A stretch of 64,000 nucleotides of DNA from an uncultured Pluralibacter sp. (GTDB taxonomy: Bacteria > Pseudomonadota > Gammaproteobacteria > Enterobacterales > Enterobacteriaceae). The notes beneath the pieces are model-generated. The model saw only the letters and a list, made by a program, of their open reading frames with translations, did not search any database and was not told the DNA's origin. Positions within the stretch are counted from its first letter, which is position 1. Every line of letters begins with the position of its first letter. The stretch lies in the NCBI RefSeq assembly GCF_913775985.1, contig NZ_CAJYMB010000129.1, forward strand, positions 1 through 64,000, written 5' to 3'. The position numbers and the translations under genes were made by a program. Shown in pieces: positions 1-8,880 of the stretch.

Positions 1-539
1 CCGGCCTGCAGGGCCTGCTGCCGGAGGCGCTGGTGGCTGGTATTGCCGACGCGCTGGAAGGCAAGCAGCCGCAGGTGCCGGTAGATGTAGTGCACCGCGC
101 CCTGCGTGAAATCCACGAGCGCGCCGACGCGGTACGCCGCGAGCGCTTTGCATCAATGGCAGCCGACGGCGTGAAATATCTGGAAGAAAACCGCGAGAAA
201 GAGGGCGTGAGCAGCACCGAATCCGGCCTGCAGTTCCGCGTGCTGACCCAGGGCGAAGGCCCGATCCCGGCTCGTACCGATCGCGTGCGCGTTCACTACA
301 CCGGCAAGCTGATTGACGGTACCGTGTTCGACAGCTCCGTAGCCCGCGGCGAACCGGCTGAGTTCCCGGTTAACGGCGTTATCGCCGGCTGGATCGAAGC
401 CCTGACCCTGATGCCGGTAGGCTCCAAGTGGGAGCTGGTCATTCCGCAGGATCTGGCTTACGGCGAGCGCGGCGCTGGCGCGTCTATCCCGCCGTTCAGC
501 ACCCTGGTCTTTGAAGTCGAGCTGCTCGACATTCTGTAA
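1..539 (+). CDS. fklB: FKBP-type peptidyl-prolyl isomerase FklB, 5' end cut off
   Basis: Peptidyl-prolyl cis-trans isomerase of the FKBP family, catalysing proline isomerisation during protein folding. The reading frame is open to the left edge of the window, so the N-terminus is missing; about 178 codons remain, against about 206 residues in E. coli FklB. The visible part starts in the helical dimerisation region and continues into a complete FKBP domain, with the signatures [27 protein letters not shown] and [14 protein letters not shown]. The next gene, cycA, is also the E. coli neighbour, which supports the assignment. Confidence 0.93.
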   Translation, partial: GLQGLLPEALVAGIADALEGKQPQVPVDVVHRALREIHERADAVRRERFASMAADGVKYLEENREKEGVSSTESGLQFRVLTQGEGPIPARTDRVRVHYTGKLIDGTVFDSSVARGEPAEFPVNGVIAGWIEALTLMPVGSKWELVIPQDLAYGERGAGASIPPFSTLVFEVELLDIL

Positions 540-545
540 GACCCG

Positions 546-577
546 ACTCTCCTTTTCCGGACGCGGAAAAGGAGAGT
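546..577 (+). terminator. Hairpin after fklB
   Basis: A perfect 13-bp stem (ACTCTCCTTTTCC, six-base loop, reverse complement) starts 7 bases after the fklB stop. No U-run follows, so it may stabilise or process the 3' end rather than act as a strong intrinsic terminator. Confidence 0.55.
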
Positions 578-802
578 AACTTCAGTACAAAATTGTTAAT
601 TTATAAACCGACCGGCATCTTATGTTGCATTAGCGCGGCATGGGTGTATTTTTGTTAGCTGTTTCGCTATCGCACAGTGATATAACACTCACTTTATACA
701 TATCGTTAACATAATAATAAAAACAGAGTATTCATCCCGCCGAATCTTACCTACTATCGATGCATCCTTATTTCCAGGATCGCTAAAGGCCGCAGAGCCT
801 GT

Positions 803-813
803 ACAACACAACA
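803..813 (+). promoter_or_regulatory. CA-rich GcvB sRNA target in cycA leader
   Basis: ACAACACAACA lies 20-30 bases before the cycA start codon, just ahead of the AGGAAA ribosome binding site. It is complementary to the G/U-rich R1 segment of the sRNA GcvB, which represses cycA in E. coli and Salmonella. The complementarity is visible here; the regulation is inferred from those species. The rest of the 540-832 gap is AT-rich leader and promoter sequence with no recognisable gene. Confidence 0.6.
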
Positions 814-832
814 TGAATAACAGGAAAAATAC

Positions 833-2236
833 ATGGTCGATCAGGTAAAAGTTGCCGCCTCTGAAGGCGCGGCGACTGAACAGTCGCTACGGCGCAATCT
901 CACCAACCGGCATATTCAGCTTATTGCAATTGGCGGTGCTATCGGCACCGGGCTGTTTATGGGGTCGGGTAAAACTATTAGCCTTGCCGGGCCGTCGATA
1001 ATCTTCGTTTATATGATTATCGGCTTTATGCTGTTCTTCGTGATGCGTGCGATGGGCGAGCTGCTGCTGTCTAATCTGGAATATAAATCGTTCAGCGATT
1101 TTGCCTCCGATCTGCTCGGCCCGTGGGCGGGCTACTTTACCGGCTGGACCTACTGGTTTTGCTGGGTGGTGACCGGCATGGCCGACGTGGTGGCAATAAC
1201 GTCCTACGCGCAGTTCTGGTTTCCCGGCCTCTCCGACTGGGTGGCTTCGCTGGCGGTGATTGTGCTGCTGCTGGGCCTGAACCTCGCCACCGTTAAAATG
1301 TTTGGCGAGATGGAGTTCTGGTTTGCGATGATCAAGATTGTCGCCATCGTGGGGCTGATTATCGTGGGTCTGGTGATGGTGCTGACGCATTTTACCTCCC
1401 CAACAGGAACAGAAGCCTCCTTTGCGCACCTGTGGAACGACGGCGGCTGGTTCCCGAAAGGCATCAGCGGCTTCTTTGCCGGGTTCCAGATAGCCGTGTT
1501 TGCCTTTGTCGGCATTGAGCTGGTGGGCACCACCGCGGCGGAAACCAAAGATCCGGAGACGTCGCTGCCGCGCGCCATCAACTCTATTCCTGTGCGCATC
1601 ATTATGTTCTACGTCTTTGCGCTGATCGTGATTATGTCCGTGACGCCGTGGAGTTCGGTCGTGCCGGAGAAGAGCCCGTTCGTCGAGCTGTTCGTGCTGG
1701 TGGGTCTGCCGGCGGCGGCCAGCATCATCAACTTTGTGGTACTGACTTCGGCGGCCTCATCGGCCAACAGCGGCGTGTTCTCTACCAGCCGCATGTTGTT
1801 TGGTCTGGCGCAGGAAAAGATGGCGCCGAAAGCCTTTGCAATGCTCTCGAAACGCGCGGTGCCGGCGAAAGGCCTGACTTTCTCCTGTATCTGCCTGCTG
1901 GGCGGCGTGGTGATGCTGTACGTGAACCCGAGCGCCATTTCCGCCTTTACCATGATCACTACAGTATCGGCGATCCTGTTCATGTTCGTGTGGACGATTA
2001 TCCTCTGCTCGTACCTGGTGTACCGCAAGCGCCGTCCGCAGCTGCACGCCGCGTCGAAATACAAAATGCCGCTCGGCAAGTTTATGTGCTGGGCGTGCAT
2101 GGCGTTTTTTGCGTTTGTGATTGTGCTGCTGACGCTGGAAGCGGATACCCGCCAGGCGCTGATCGTGACGCCGCTGTGGTTTATTGTGCTCGGCGCCGGC
2201 TGGCTGTTTGCCGGCAGAAAGCGCCTCGCGAAGTAA
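833..2236 (+). CDS. cycA: D-serine/D-alanine/glycine:H+ symporter CycA
   Basis: Inner-membrane amino acid permease of the APC family that imports glycine, D-serine, D-alanine and D-cycloserine with protons. The protein has 467 residues (E. coli 470) and about twelve hydrophobic segments. The N-terminal motif IQLIAIGGAIGTGLFMGSG marks the substrate-binding unwound helix 1 of the family, and FAFVGIELVGTTAAETKDP is the typical helix 6 region. The ATG follows AGGAAAA at suitable spacing. It sits beside fklB and ytfE as in E. coli and is probably transcribed alone, with GcvB repression through the leader. Confidence 0.96.
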   Translation: MVDQVKVAASEGAATEQSLRRNLTNRHIQLIAIGGAIGTGLFMGSGKTISLAGPSIIFVYMIIGFMLFFVMRAMGELLLSNLEYKSFSDFASDLLGPWAGYFTGWTYWFCWVVTGMADVVAITSYAQFWFPGLSDWVASLAVIVLLLGLNLATVKMFGEMEFWFAMIKIVAIVGLIIVGLVMVLTHFTSPTGTEASFAHLWNDGGWFPKGISGFFAGFQIAVFAFVGIELVGTTAAETKDPETSLPRAINSIPVRIIMFYVFALIVIMSVTPWSSVVPEKSPFVELFVLVGLPAAASIINFVVLTSAASSANSGVFSTSRMLFGLAQEKMAPKAFAMLSKRAVPAKGLTFSCICLLGGVVMLYVNPSAISAFTMITTVSAILFMFVWTIILCSYLVYRKRRPQLHAASKYKMPLGKFMCWACMAFFAFVIVLLTLEADTRQALIVTPLWFIVLGAGWLFAGRKRLAK

Positions 2237-2243
2237 TTCAACT

Positions 2244-2271
2244 GAGCCCTTTGCCTGAAGGCAAAGGGCTC
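2244..2271. terminator. Hairpin shared by convergent cycA and ytfE
   Basis: A perfect 12-bp stem (GAGCCCTTTGCC, loop TGAA) lies between the two convergent genes. It is symmetrical and could serve both, although the T-run on either side is weak. Confidence 0.65.
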
Positions 2272-2280
2272 CTCCTGCCT

Positions 2281-2943
2281 CTATTCTCCCGCCAGCGCCC
2301 GCGGAAACAGCACGTTGTTTTCCAGGCTGATGTGCTCCATCAAATCATCAATCATTTCATTGATCCCGTTATACATCGCTTTCCAGGTGGTACAGGCTTC
2401 CGGCGGCGGCGTAACGTTGTTGGTGATGTGCTTAATGACCTCGACCAGCTCGCCGGCTTCATCGTGCTCGCTTTCCATCACGCTAATCGGCCCACCGGCC
2501 TGCGCGCCCATGCCCTGGCGGATCATCGGAAACAGGATCTGCTCCTCTTTCATCATGTGGCTGGAGAGCTCCTGGTGCAGGGCGGTAAGGTACTTAGTTA
2601 ACCCGCGCGGTACGCTGGGCTTTTCGGCATGTACGCGTTCCACTTTGGTAGCCTGCAGGATAAGTTCCGGCAGCTGCTCGCGGTGGCGATCGTGGTAGCG
2701 CACGATGACGTGGTCGATGATCTCGTTGAGCGGTGCCACGCGCCAGTCTTTGTCGAGAGGCTGTTCGGCAAGGGCCGCCAGCTCAGCCTCAATAGCGGCA
2801 ACGTCCAGCGCTTTGCGCTCGGCGGCGCGGGCCAGAGTTTGTTTACCGCCGCAGCAGTAGTCCATATCGTATTGACGAAACAGTGCGGATGCGCGTGGTA
2901 TAGCGAGTGCCAGCTCGCCGAGGGGTTTATCACGAAGGGACAT
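2281..2943 (-). CDS. ytfE: Iron-sulfur cluster repair di-iron protein YtfE (RIC)
   Basis: Cytoplasmic hemerythrin-like di-iron protein that helps restore iron-sulfur clusters and clear NO after nitrosative stress. The protein has 220 residues, as in E. coli. The ScdA-type N-terminal segment carries the Cys pair in MDYCCGGK. The iron ligands of the E. coli protein are all present at the same numbers: His84, His105, His129, Glu133, His160, His204 and Glu208. A near-perfect NsrR operator lies upstream, so induction by NO is expected. It is convergent with cycA. Confidence 0.96.
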   Translation of the reverse strand: MSLRDKPLGELALAIPRASALFRQYDMDYCCGGKQTLARAAERKALDVAAIEAELAALAEQPLDKDWRVAPLNEIIDHVIVRYHDRHREQLPELILQATKVERVHAEKPSVPRGLTKYLTALHQELSSHMMKEEQILFPMIRQGMGAQAGGPISVMESEHDEAGELVEVIKHITNNVTPPPEACTTWKAMYNGINEMIDDLMEHISLENNVLFPRALAGE

Positions 2944-2969
2944 GGGGATTACCTCTATTTCTGAATTAT

Positions 2970-2992
2970 AAGATGCATTTTAAATACACCTT
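2970..2992 (-). promoter_or_regulatory. NsrR operator upstream of ytfE
   Basis: Two 11-base half sites, AAGATGCATTT and AAATACACCTT, separated by one base, fit the known NsrR consensus (11-1-11 inverted repeat). The site is about 27 bases upstream of the ytfE start codon, where it would block transcription until NO damages the NsrR cluster. NsrR control of ytfE is established in E. coli. Confidence 0.8.
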
Positions 2993-3162
2993 TAAAGAAA
3001 AGGAATACCTCTTCGGGATAGCGGGACGTTCAGGTGTTGCAGGCTGAAGTTGACTGCGAGGGGGCTTGAGAAGAGCGGAGGCTGATGAGGAGACTCCCAC
3101 AACGCGCCTGCCTGACGCCGACACCTTGTGGGAATGCCGCATATCGCGGCGGCTCCTGCGGA

Positions 3163-3606
3163 TTATTTCAGGAATTTGTTGTACGTGAAGAAGTCGGTAT
3201 CGCGTACGAAGCCGTTACGCTCGTAAAGCGCCTGGGCCTTAGTGTTGTCGGTGGCGGTAGCCAGCATGATAAATGCGGAGTCGGACTCGTTAGCCAGCTG
3301 CTCAGCGCGTTCGATCAGCTGCTGGGCAACACCGTGCTTGCGCGCGGACTCGTCAACAAACAGATCGTACAGCAGCCAGATACGCTTCATTTCCAGCGAG
3401 CAGAACAGCGGGTACAGCTGGGTAAAGCCGACCACTTTGCCTTCAGATTCTGCAAAGAAAATAACGGACTCTTTTAACTGCAGGCGCTTCAGCAGAAAGT
3501 CGCGGCTCTGCTCAGGTTTTTCTTCAACCTGATAAAAACGACGATAGCCAAGATACAGCGGCAGGACTTTATCTACGTCCTGAGGTTGAGCCTGATATAT
3601 TTTCAT
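3163..3606 (-). CDS. GNAT family N-acetyltransferase
   Basis: Predicted cytosolic acetyl-CoA-dependent N-acetyltransferase of 147 residues; substrate not recognisable. The acetyl-CoA pyrophosphate loop is visible as RKHGVAQQL (about residues 89-97), followed by the usual helix and a C-terminal LYERNGF motif. I chose the ATG at 3606 because AAAGAGG lies at good spacing before it; an upstream ATG at 3663 would add 19 residues unlike the family. It is the first of the genes that separate ytfE from qorB here; in E. coli ytfF occupies this gap. Confidence 0.85.
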   Translation of the reverse strand: MKIYQAQPQDVDKVLPLYLGYRRFYQVEEKPEQSRDFLLKRLQLKESVIFFAESEGKVVGFTQLYPLFCSLEMKRIWLLYDLFVDESARKHGVAQQLIERAEQLANESDSAFIMLATATDNTKAQALYERNGFVRDTDFFTYNKFLK

Positions 3607-4267
3607 GGGGAATGCCTCTTTCACAATGATGGAGCGATTATATTCCGGATGATGAGAAAACAAAGTCAGGAACGTATCAATTTGTTTCTGTAAGTCAATC
3701 TATGCAGAACGGGAATGAATTATTTACAGTGTGCGGTTTGTTTATTTTAAATAAGCTCTTGTGTTTTTAAATTCAAGAGCATTTATTTGTTATACAAATG
3801 CTTTTGTTTGCCTTTAATGCTTTATTCGGCCTGTCTTTTTAGCACCGGCTGTTAACCTATCGCTGCGGCAACACCGCGCGATTTTTTCTGTCCATGTTAA
3901 ACCATAGCACAAACTGGATAAGGCACCCGTCTTCCGCAGGAAATGTTAGATATTCTTCTGAAACGTTCCTCAATTGTAGGATGAGTGTTAATATTTATGC
4001 ATTGCGTAATGTTCTGAGTTTTGTCAAATTAATGGTTTTATTCTATATAAAAACCGCAATTTAATGGTTTTAAATTCTATTTATTTTGATATTATCAATA
4101 TAAATATCTATTTAGTTTTTTGACTGCTAACGTTGGGATTGTGAACATTGCCCTGCAATGATTCAGGGAGCGATGATGCGCTTGCCGGTGGAAAATCGCC
4201 GGGCCAGCACTCAAAGCCAGACTGGGCCAGGAATGAACCACAACCCTTTACTTAATGTGATCGAGTT
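3607..4267. other. AT-rich 660-bp intergenic region
   Basis: No credible gene is visible. From about 3,700 to 4,120 the DNA is clearly AT-richer than its surroundings. It contains a short dyad (GCTCTTG at about 3,754 paired with CAAGAGC) and a direct repeat, TTAATGGTTTTA followed by TTCTAT, at 4,029-4,046 and 4,061-4,080. It presumably holds the GNAT promoter on the left and the promoter of the diguanylate cyclase operon on the right. Confidence 0.6.
4029..4080 (+). repeat. Two imperfect direct repeats before the cyclase operon
   Basis: TTAATGGTTTTATTCTAT (4,029-4,046) recurs as TTAATGGTTTTAAATTCTAT (4,061-4,080), 32 bases apart, which is about three helical turns. Such phased repeats can be regulator binding sites, but the sequence matches no box I know. 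Confidence 0.45.
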
Positions 4268-5281
4268 ATGAAGCTATCTAACGATACCCCTGGCTATGCA
4301 TCAAGCCTGCATCATCTGCTTACCTTTACTACACTGATAGTCAGTCTGGTTTGCTTTGCTATGTTTTACTCACGGATTGAGAGAATGAACAGCGATATGG
4401 AAAGTATTCTCAATGTATCCATTATGAAGTCAGAGTTTTTAACAAAAGTTAACGATGTTATTTATCTTCATGGTAACACCGATACTGCTTATCAAAAAAA
4501 TGTGACTTCTTTGTACAACGGATACGTAAAACGTATTTTTGATGCCGATATCAGCAGTGCCCTGAAGTATGAGGAAGAGCATTTTGCAGAAAATATCTAT
4601 CTCAAGACGCGCGACAAAGATATTCACGGACTGTATGACGATATTGGCGTCAATAATAATCAATTTCCGCAGCTGGCCCGCAGTTATATGAACCAGACGC
4701 GTGAGGTATATAGCCGCCAGCTGCTGATTTTGATCCTTATCCCCACATTAATGGCACTGCTGCGCAGCGTGCAGTCTGTCTACTATTTCTACTCTCTGCG
4801 AAGACTGCGCGGCAATTTTATGATCGATCCGCTCACCGGCGTCTATAATCGCCGCTACCTGTCTAAACTGCGCGACACTGAAGAAGTTTGCTACATCCTC
4901 GCGATGGACATTGATAACTTCAAAACCATCAATGATACCTGGGGGCATGCCTTTGGCGATCGGGTTCTGCAGGAATGCACCAACCAGATGAAGCTGCACC
5001 TGCGCGAGTACGATTTTGTAGTGCGCATGGGCGGCGACGAATTCTCAATCTTTCTTTTTAAAACCGATCGCGTCGGGGCGCAAACCGCCTCCAGCCGCCT
5101 GCTGGAAAAAATCAACGAGCTGGAGATTCAGCTGCCGGACAACGGCGTGCTGACGCCGTCGATTTCCATGGGGCTGGCCCGCTGTGATGGCAACGTAGAG
5201 ATGGCTCTGCATCAGGCCGATCTGAATCTGTACGCGTCTAAAAAGAAAGGTAAAAATACCCTGACGATGGGAGACGAGTAG
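4268..5281 (+). CDS. Membrane diguanylate cyclase (GGDEF)
   Basis: Makes the second messenger c-di-GMP from two GTP. The 337-residue protein has a transmembrane helix at about 16-36, a periplasmic sensing stretch to about 150, a second membrane helix near 152-173 and a C-terminal GGDEF domain from about residue 185. The catalytic signature is intact (GGDEF, residues 255-259). The inhibitory I-site RxxD is also intact (Arg246-Asp249, five residues upstream), so feedback inhibition is expected. The next gene, an EAL phosphodiesterase, starts one base after its stop, which implies co-transcription. The SD before the ATG is weak. No E. coli gene lies at this position. Confidence 0.92.
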   Translation: MKLSNDTPGYASSLHHLLTFTTLIVSLVCFAMFYSRIERMNSDMESILNVSIMKSEFLTKVNDVIYLHGNTDTAYQKNVTSLYNGYVKRIFDADISSALKYEEEHFAENIYLKTRDKDIHGLYDDIGVNNNQFPQLARSYMNQTREVYSRQLLILILIPTLMALLRSVQSVYYFYSLRRLRGNFMIDPLTGVYNRRYLSKLRDTEEVCYILAMDIDNFKTINDTWGHAFGDRVLQECTNQMKLHLREYDFVVRMGGDEFSIFLFKTDRVGAQTASSRLLEKINELEIQLPDNGVLTPSISMGLARCDGNVEMALHQADLNLYASKKKGKNTLTMGDE

Positions 5282-5282
5282 C

Positions 5283-7829
5283 ATGAAGTGGCTCAACAAC
5301 ATCCGGTTATCTCTGCGCAGCACAATTTTTACGGTGTTCTTCGTACTTTCGCTGATCATGATTTCCGGTGTGCTTTACATTCAGCTGTATCGCGAAAATG
5401 AAACTCTGAATGTGATGAGCGAGCGCATCATTGATACCCGGGGCGAGGCGGTGCGCAACGCGCTGAATTACTACCTCAATATTCCCCAGCAGGCCAATTC
5501 GGTAACCGGTATTTTCGTGAAGACGCTGGACTACCGGGAGAAAGACGCCAGCTTTGACCAGATCCGCGACTATCTCTACAAGCTCATGACCCAGAGCTTT
5601 ACTCGCGACTCGCTGCTGAGCTCTATCGCGTTCGGCAGCGTCGACGGAGACTATGTCGGCTTCTCCCGCGATCTGGAGACCAACTGGACGTTTCAGATAA
5701 AGAAAAATCATCATACGCAGAATAAGCTGGTTTTTTATAAAGACGGCTCCTCTAATAGCCCGATCCTCTACTCCGTTGACAACTATAACCTCTTCGATCG
5801 CCCCTGGTTTCGCCAGGTCAACCAGTCCCGCCATCCTGAATGGACCAACGCCTACCGCGATGTTAACTCCGAGTCGGGCGTCAGTATCTCCTACAGCTCG
5901 CCGGTAACAGACAAAAGTGGACGCTATATCGGCGTTATCTCCAGCGACCTGCGGCTCAGCCGCCTCAACCGCTATCTGGCAAGCCTCACCGCCACCCAGC
6001 ACAGCCTTATCTATCTGGTGAACGACAGGCAGCAGATCATTGCCGCCTCCGAATCGCGCCTGCTTCGTGGCGAAGTGGGGCAGGGGCTGGCCGAGCAGAA
6101 CGGGATGGGCCTGCCGCTGGTGCAGGACAGCGCCGATCCGGTGGTCAGAGCCTCAGCCCGCTTTCTGCAAAGCGGCGACAGCAAAATCAACTCCATCGAG
6201 ATCGACGGCACCCGCTACTACAGCAAAGTTATTCAGGTTGGCGACGCGGTGAAGCTGCGCGGCTGGCACATGGTGGTGCTGGTTTCCAAAAACGAGCTGC
6301 TGGGATCGGTAAGCGGCTATCGCGAGATGACTATTTTTATCGTCTGCCTGCTGGTGCTGATTGGCGGCCTGCTGGCGCACCGCATTCTTTCGGTGATTGT
6401 GAACCCGCTGCGCCGTATTGCCGAACAGGCGCCGCAGATTGCCCACACCCGCAAAATCGAGCATAGCGAAGGCTGGTCATTTAATGAGATCAATACGCTG
6501 GATAATGCCCTGCACCGCATGGCGCGGGATCTGGATAGCGCTTTCGCCCGACTCGAAGATCAGATCAACATCGACAGCGACACGGGCCTGTTTACCCGCA
6601 AAGGCCTGATCTCTGAATTTGGTGAAGATCGCCAGTTTTACGGCGTGATGGCGCTGGTGAGCCTGAGCAATCTGCAAACCAACTTCAACAACCTTGGCAG
6701 CGAGTACGTTTCACGCTATCTCGATGCTTTCATTCAGTTCATTTATCGCCTGTTCCCGGGGGATACGGTGCTGGTGCGCGACGCGGTAGACCGGCTGATT
6801 ATTTGCTGCCCCAACAAAGATCCCCAGCAGATAGCGGAACTCAGCGCGCGGATGATGGATTTGATGCAGCTGGCTGAAACCGAATACACCACCAGCCGCT
6901 TCGTTTTTGTCGGCTATGTCGGGGTCGTTAAGTGCACGGAAGGCTGCTCTCTGCCGGCGGCGATGACCAACGCCAGCATTGCGCACCAGGCCGCCCGCCA
7001 CCGGCGCAGCGGCAACAGCTGCCTGTATGACGAAGGGCTGCGAGAGCAGGCGCTGAATAACATCTCTATGCTTAACCAGCTCTACGGTGCGATCCCGAAT
7101 AACGAGCTGTATCTCGTCTATCAGCCGATCGTCACGCTCGGTCAGCCGGAGGTTAACGAAGCCGAATGCCTGGTGCGCTGGAATAACGCCGAGCTGGGCA
7201 TGGTGCGTCCGGATCTGTTTATCCAGATTGCCGAAGAGTCCGGCTATATTATCCAGCTCGGGCGCTGGATCTTCTCCCAGGCGTGCCGGGAGCTGGGCGC
7301 GCGCATCGGCAGCGGCCTGTGCGCGGCGCATTTTAAGCTACACGTCAACGCCTCTAATGTGGAACTCTCCCAGCCCGATTACTGCCAGTTCATCCTCAGC
7401 ACCATTAAGGCCAGCGGCCTTAATCCGCACAATATCAGTATCGAAATTACTGAGACGAGTATGATCAACGGCTATCTCGAATTAAAAGAGACGCTTTCCG
7501 CACTGCGCAGCGCCGGCATCACTATCGCGATTGATGATTTCGGCTCCGGATTTTCGAGCCTCTCCTGGCTGCACAAGCTGGAGTTCGACACCTTAAAAAT
7601 CGACCGCAACTTTGTGATGGATGTCGAACACAACGAGCGTAACGCCTCGATTATTTCGGCAGTGATCCGTATTGCCGAAGGCTTTGGCGTACCGCTCATC
7701 GCCGAAGGTGTCGAGACGGCGCAGGTGCTGGAAAAACTGAGGGGAATGGGCTGTACCAAGGCGCAGGGCTACTACTTTAGCCGTCCGGTGCCGTTTGAAG
7801 AGTGGCCCGCCTCTCTTCCTGAACACTAG
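5283..7829 (+). CDS. Membrane c-di-GMP phosphodiesterase with degenerate GGDEF and active-looking EAL
   Basis: Predicted to hydrolyse c-di-GMP. Order of parts in 848 residues: N-terminal membrane helix (about 15-33); large periplasmic Cache-like sensor (about 40-340); second membrane helix (about 345-368); HAMP linker; GGDEF-like domain whose signature has decayed (AVDRL where GGDEF is expected); EAL domain from about 600. The EAL domain keeps the catalytic residues: ECLVRW at 628-633 (Glu628), EITET, DDFG at 751-754, LKIDRNF and AEGVET. The gene is coupled to the preceding cyclase by a one-base gap, a synthesis/degradation pair in one operon. Confidence 0.92.
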   Translation: MKWLNNIRLSLRSTIFTVFFVLSLIMISGVLYIQLYRENETLNVMSERIIDTRGEAVRNALNYYLNIPQQANSVTGIFVKTLDYREKDASFDQIRDYLYKLMTQSFTRDSLLSSIAFGSVDGDYVGFSRDLETNWTFQIKKNHHTQNKLVFYKDGSSNSPILYSVDNYNLFDRPWFRQVNQSRHPEWTNAYRDVNSESGVSISYSSPVTDKSGRYIGVISSDLRLSRLNRYLASLTATQHSLIYLVNDRQQIIAASESRLLRGEVGQGLAEQNGMGLPLVQDSADPVVRASARFLQSGDSKINSIEIDGTRYYSKVIQVGDAVKLRGWHMVVLVSKNELLGSVSGYREMTIFIVCLLVLIGGLLAHRILSVIVNPLRRIAEQAPQIAHTRKIEHSEGWSFNEINTLDNALHRMARDLDSAFARLEDQINIDSDTGLFTRKGLISEFGEDRQFYGVMALVSLSNLQTNFNNLGSEYVSRYLDAFIQFIYRLFPGDTVLVRDAVDRLIICCPNKDPQQIAELSARMMDLMQLAETEYTTSRFVFVGYVGVVKCTEGCSLPAAMTNASIAHQAARHRRSGNSCLYDEGLREQALNNISMLNQLYGAIPNNELYLVYQPIVTLGQPEVNEAECLVRWNNAELGMVRPDLFIQIAEESGYIIQLGRWIFSQACRELGARIGSGLCAAHFKLHVNASNVELSQPDYCQFILSTIKASGLNPHNISIEITETSMINGYLELKETLSALRSAGITIAIDDFGSGFSSLSWLHKLEFDTLKIDRNFVMDVEHNERNASIISAVIRIAEGFGVPLIAEGVETAQVLEKLRGMGCTKAQGYYFSRPVPFEEWPASLPEH

Positions 7830-7847
7830 AACAAGAGACACGCTTTA

Positions 7848-8342
7848 ATGAGTTATCGTTTTCTTAAGCCCGCTGCGGCGATTTTACTGGCTTCATCGCT
7901 GTCGTCGTGCGGGTACTACCACGCCTGGAACGGCATCAGCTACATGATGGATGAAGATAAAGCCCTTACCGCCGACACGCAAAAGTATCGCGAGGGCGAA
8001 TGGCACAAGCAGGCGGCGACCGCCGCAGAAACCGCGCAGGTTCAGCAGCAGTTTCGCCGCGGCTACATCAAAGATATTGCCGCGTTTTTCTCAAAGTTCG
8101 GCAGCTCAGATACCGTAACCAGCGCGATGGCTAACGCCAAAGACGACGTGAATTTCCGCTTCGGCAAAACCTGGCGCTACAGCCAGGGCAGCAGCCACTA
8201 CTTTTGCTCGACGTTCCTCGTGCTGGATCAGGACGGACAGAACCGCGCCAAAAACCAGATTACGCCATTCTTCGTTGAGCCGGGCCGCGACCCGAACATG
8301 GCCAATGCCTCCCCGGCAATCACTAAAGCCATCTGCCGCTAG
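7848..8342 (+). CDS. Putative lipoprotein, third gene of the c-di-GMP operon
   Basis: I do not recognise the family. The 164-residue product starts with a lipoprotein signal peptide: basic MSYRFLK, a hydrophobic stretch, then lipobox LSSC with Cys21 as the lipidated residue. Gly follows the Cys, so outer-membrane sorting is more likely than retention. The mature part is mixed-charge with Gln/Ala-rich helices and two further Cys residues (one in HYFCSTF, one third from the end) that could pair. It starts 18 bases after the phosphodiesterase stop behind an AAGAGA ribosome binding site, so it is probably in the same transcript. A link to c-di-GMP output is inference from position only. Confidence 0.75.
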   Translation: MSYRFLKPAAAILLASSLSSCGYYHAWNGISYMMDEDKALTADTQKYREGEWHKQAATAAETAQVQQQFRRGYIKDIAAFFSKFGSSDTVTSAMANAKDDVNFRFGKTWRYSQGSSHYFCSTFLVLDQDGQNRAKNQITPFFVEPGRDPNMANASPAITKAICR

Positions 8343-8357
8343 TTCTCAACTGTCAGT

Positions 8358-8379
8358 GCCCGGCACGCCGCTGCCGGGC
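8358..8379. terminator. Hairpin between lipoprotein gene and fidL-like gene
   Basis: GCCCGGCA and TGCCGGGC form a perfect 8-bp stem around a six-base loop. The right arm touches the stop codon of the convergent fidL-like gene. It lies 16 bases after the lipoprotein stop and may end both transcripts; no T-run is present. Confidence 0.5.
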
Positions 8380-8879
8380 TAGGCGCGGTCAACGCACATC
8401 ATGAACGGCGTATAGATACTGCCGATGCTGTAGGTGTTGGCATTCGCCTGGCGCACCACGTAGCTGCTGACCTTACCTGGCGTGCCGATAAGCTGGCGTT
8501 CAATAAGCACGCCGGGCGTGTTATCCCGCGGGGTGACGTTTTGCGCAGTAGGTGTGATGGCGTAGATCCCGTCCTCATCTTTCGACCGGTAGGTAAACGC
8601 CACTTCCCGCGCCACGTTGGTTTGTGCGGTGCCGTAATCGGCGCTGCCCAGCAGCCACAGGTAGCCGGTGTTGTCCGACTTAAAGCGCACCAGCACCGTC
8701 CCTTCAAACTTGAAGCTTTTATTGTCCGGGTCTTTGGCGCGCGTCACCGACAGCGTCGATTCGCATAAGAAGTTAAGCGTGCCGGGCTGTCTGTCCGCGC
8801 GGGTTAGCCACAGCGCGCCGCCCAGCATCACGTTGGCGGCCAGAAGCGCCAGCATCACTCTCTTTTTGGTTATTTTCAT
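8379..8879 (-). CDS. FidL-like inner-membrane protein
   Basis: 166 residues with an N-terminal membrane anchor (about residues 7-25) and a periplasmic domain. The pattern (a Cys in FLCEST, then FKFEGTVLVRF, a TGYLWLLG strand and a terminal MMCVDRA Cys) resembles the FidL-like family found beside MarT in Salmonella SPI-3 and in other enterobacteria. The two Cys may form a disulfide. I chose the ATG one base after the stop of the ToxR-like regulator upstream, so the two are translationally coupled. Its function is unknown; a role in controlling the partner regulator, as ToxS does for ToxR, is inference. Confidence 0.68.
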   Translation of the reverse strand: MKITKKRVMLALLAANVMLGGALWLTRADRQPGTLNFLCESTLSVTRAKDPDNKSFKFEGTVLVRFKSDNTGYLWLLGSADYGTAQTNVAREVAFTYRSKDEDGIYAITPTAQNVTPRDNTPGVLIERQLIGTPGKVSSYVVRQANANTYSIGSIYTPFMMCVDRA

Positions 8880-8880
8880 C

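Noticed and set aside
679-696. AGTGA and TCACT dyad upstream of cycA as a CRP site
   Set aside because: The half sites are eight bases apart instead of six and the T/G core is incomplete.
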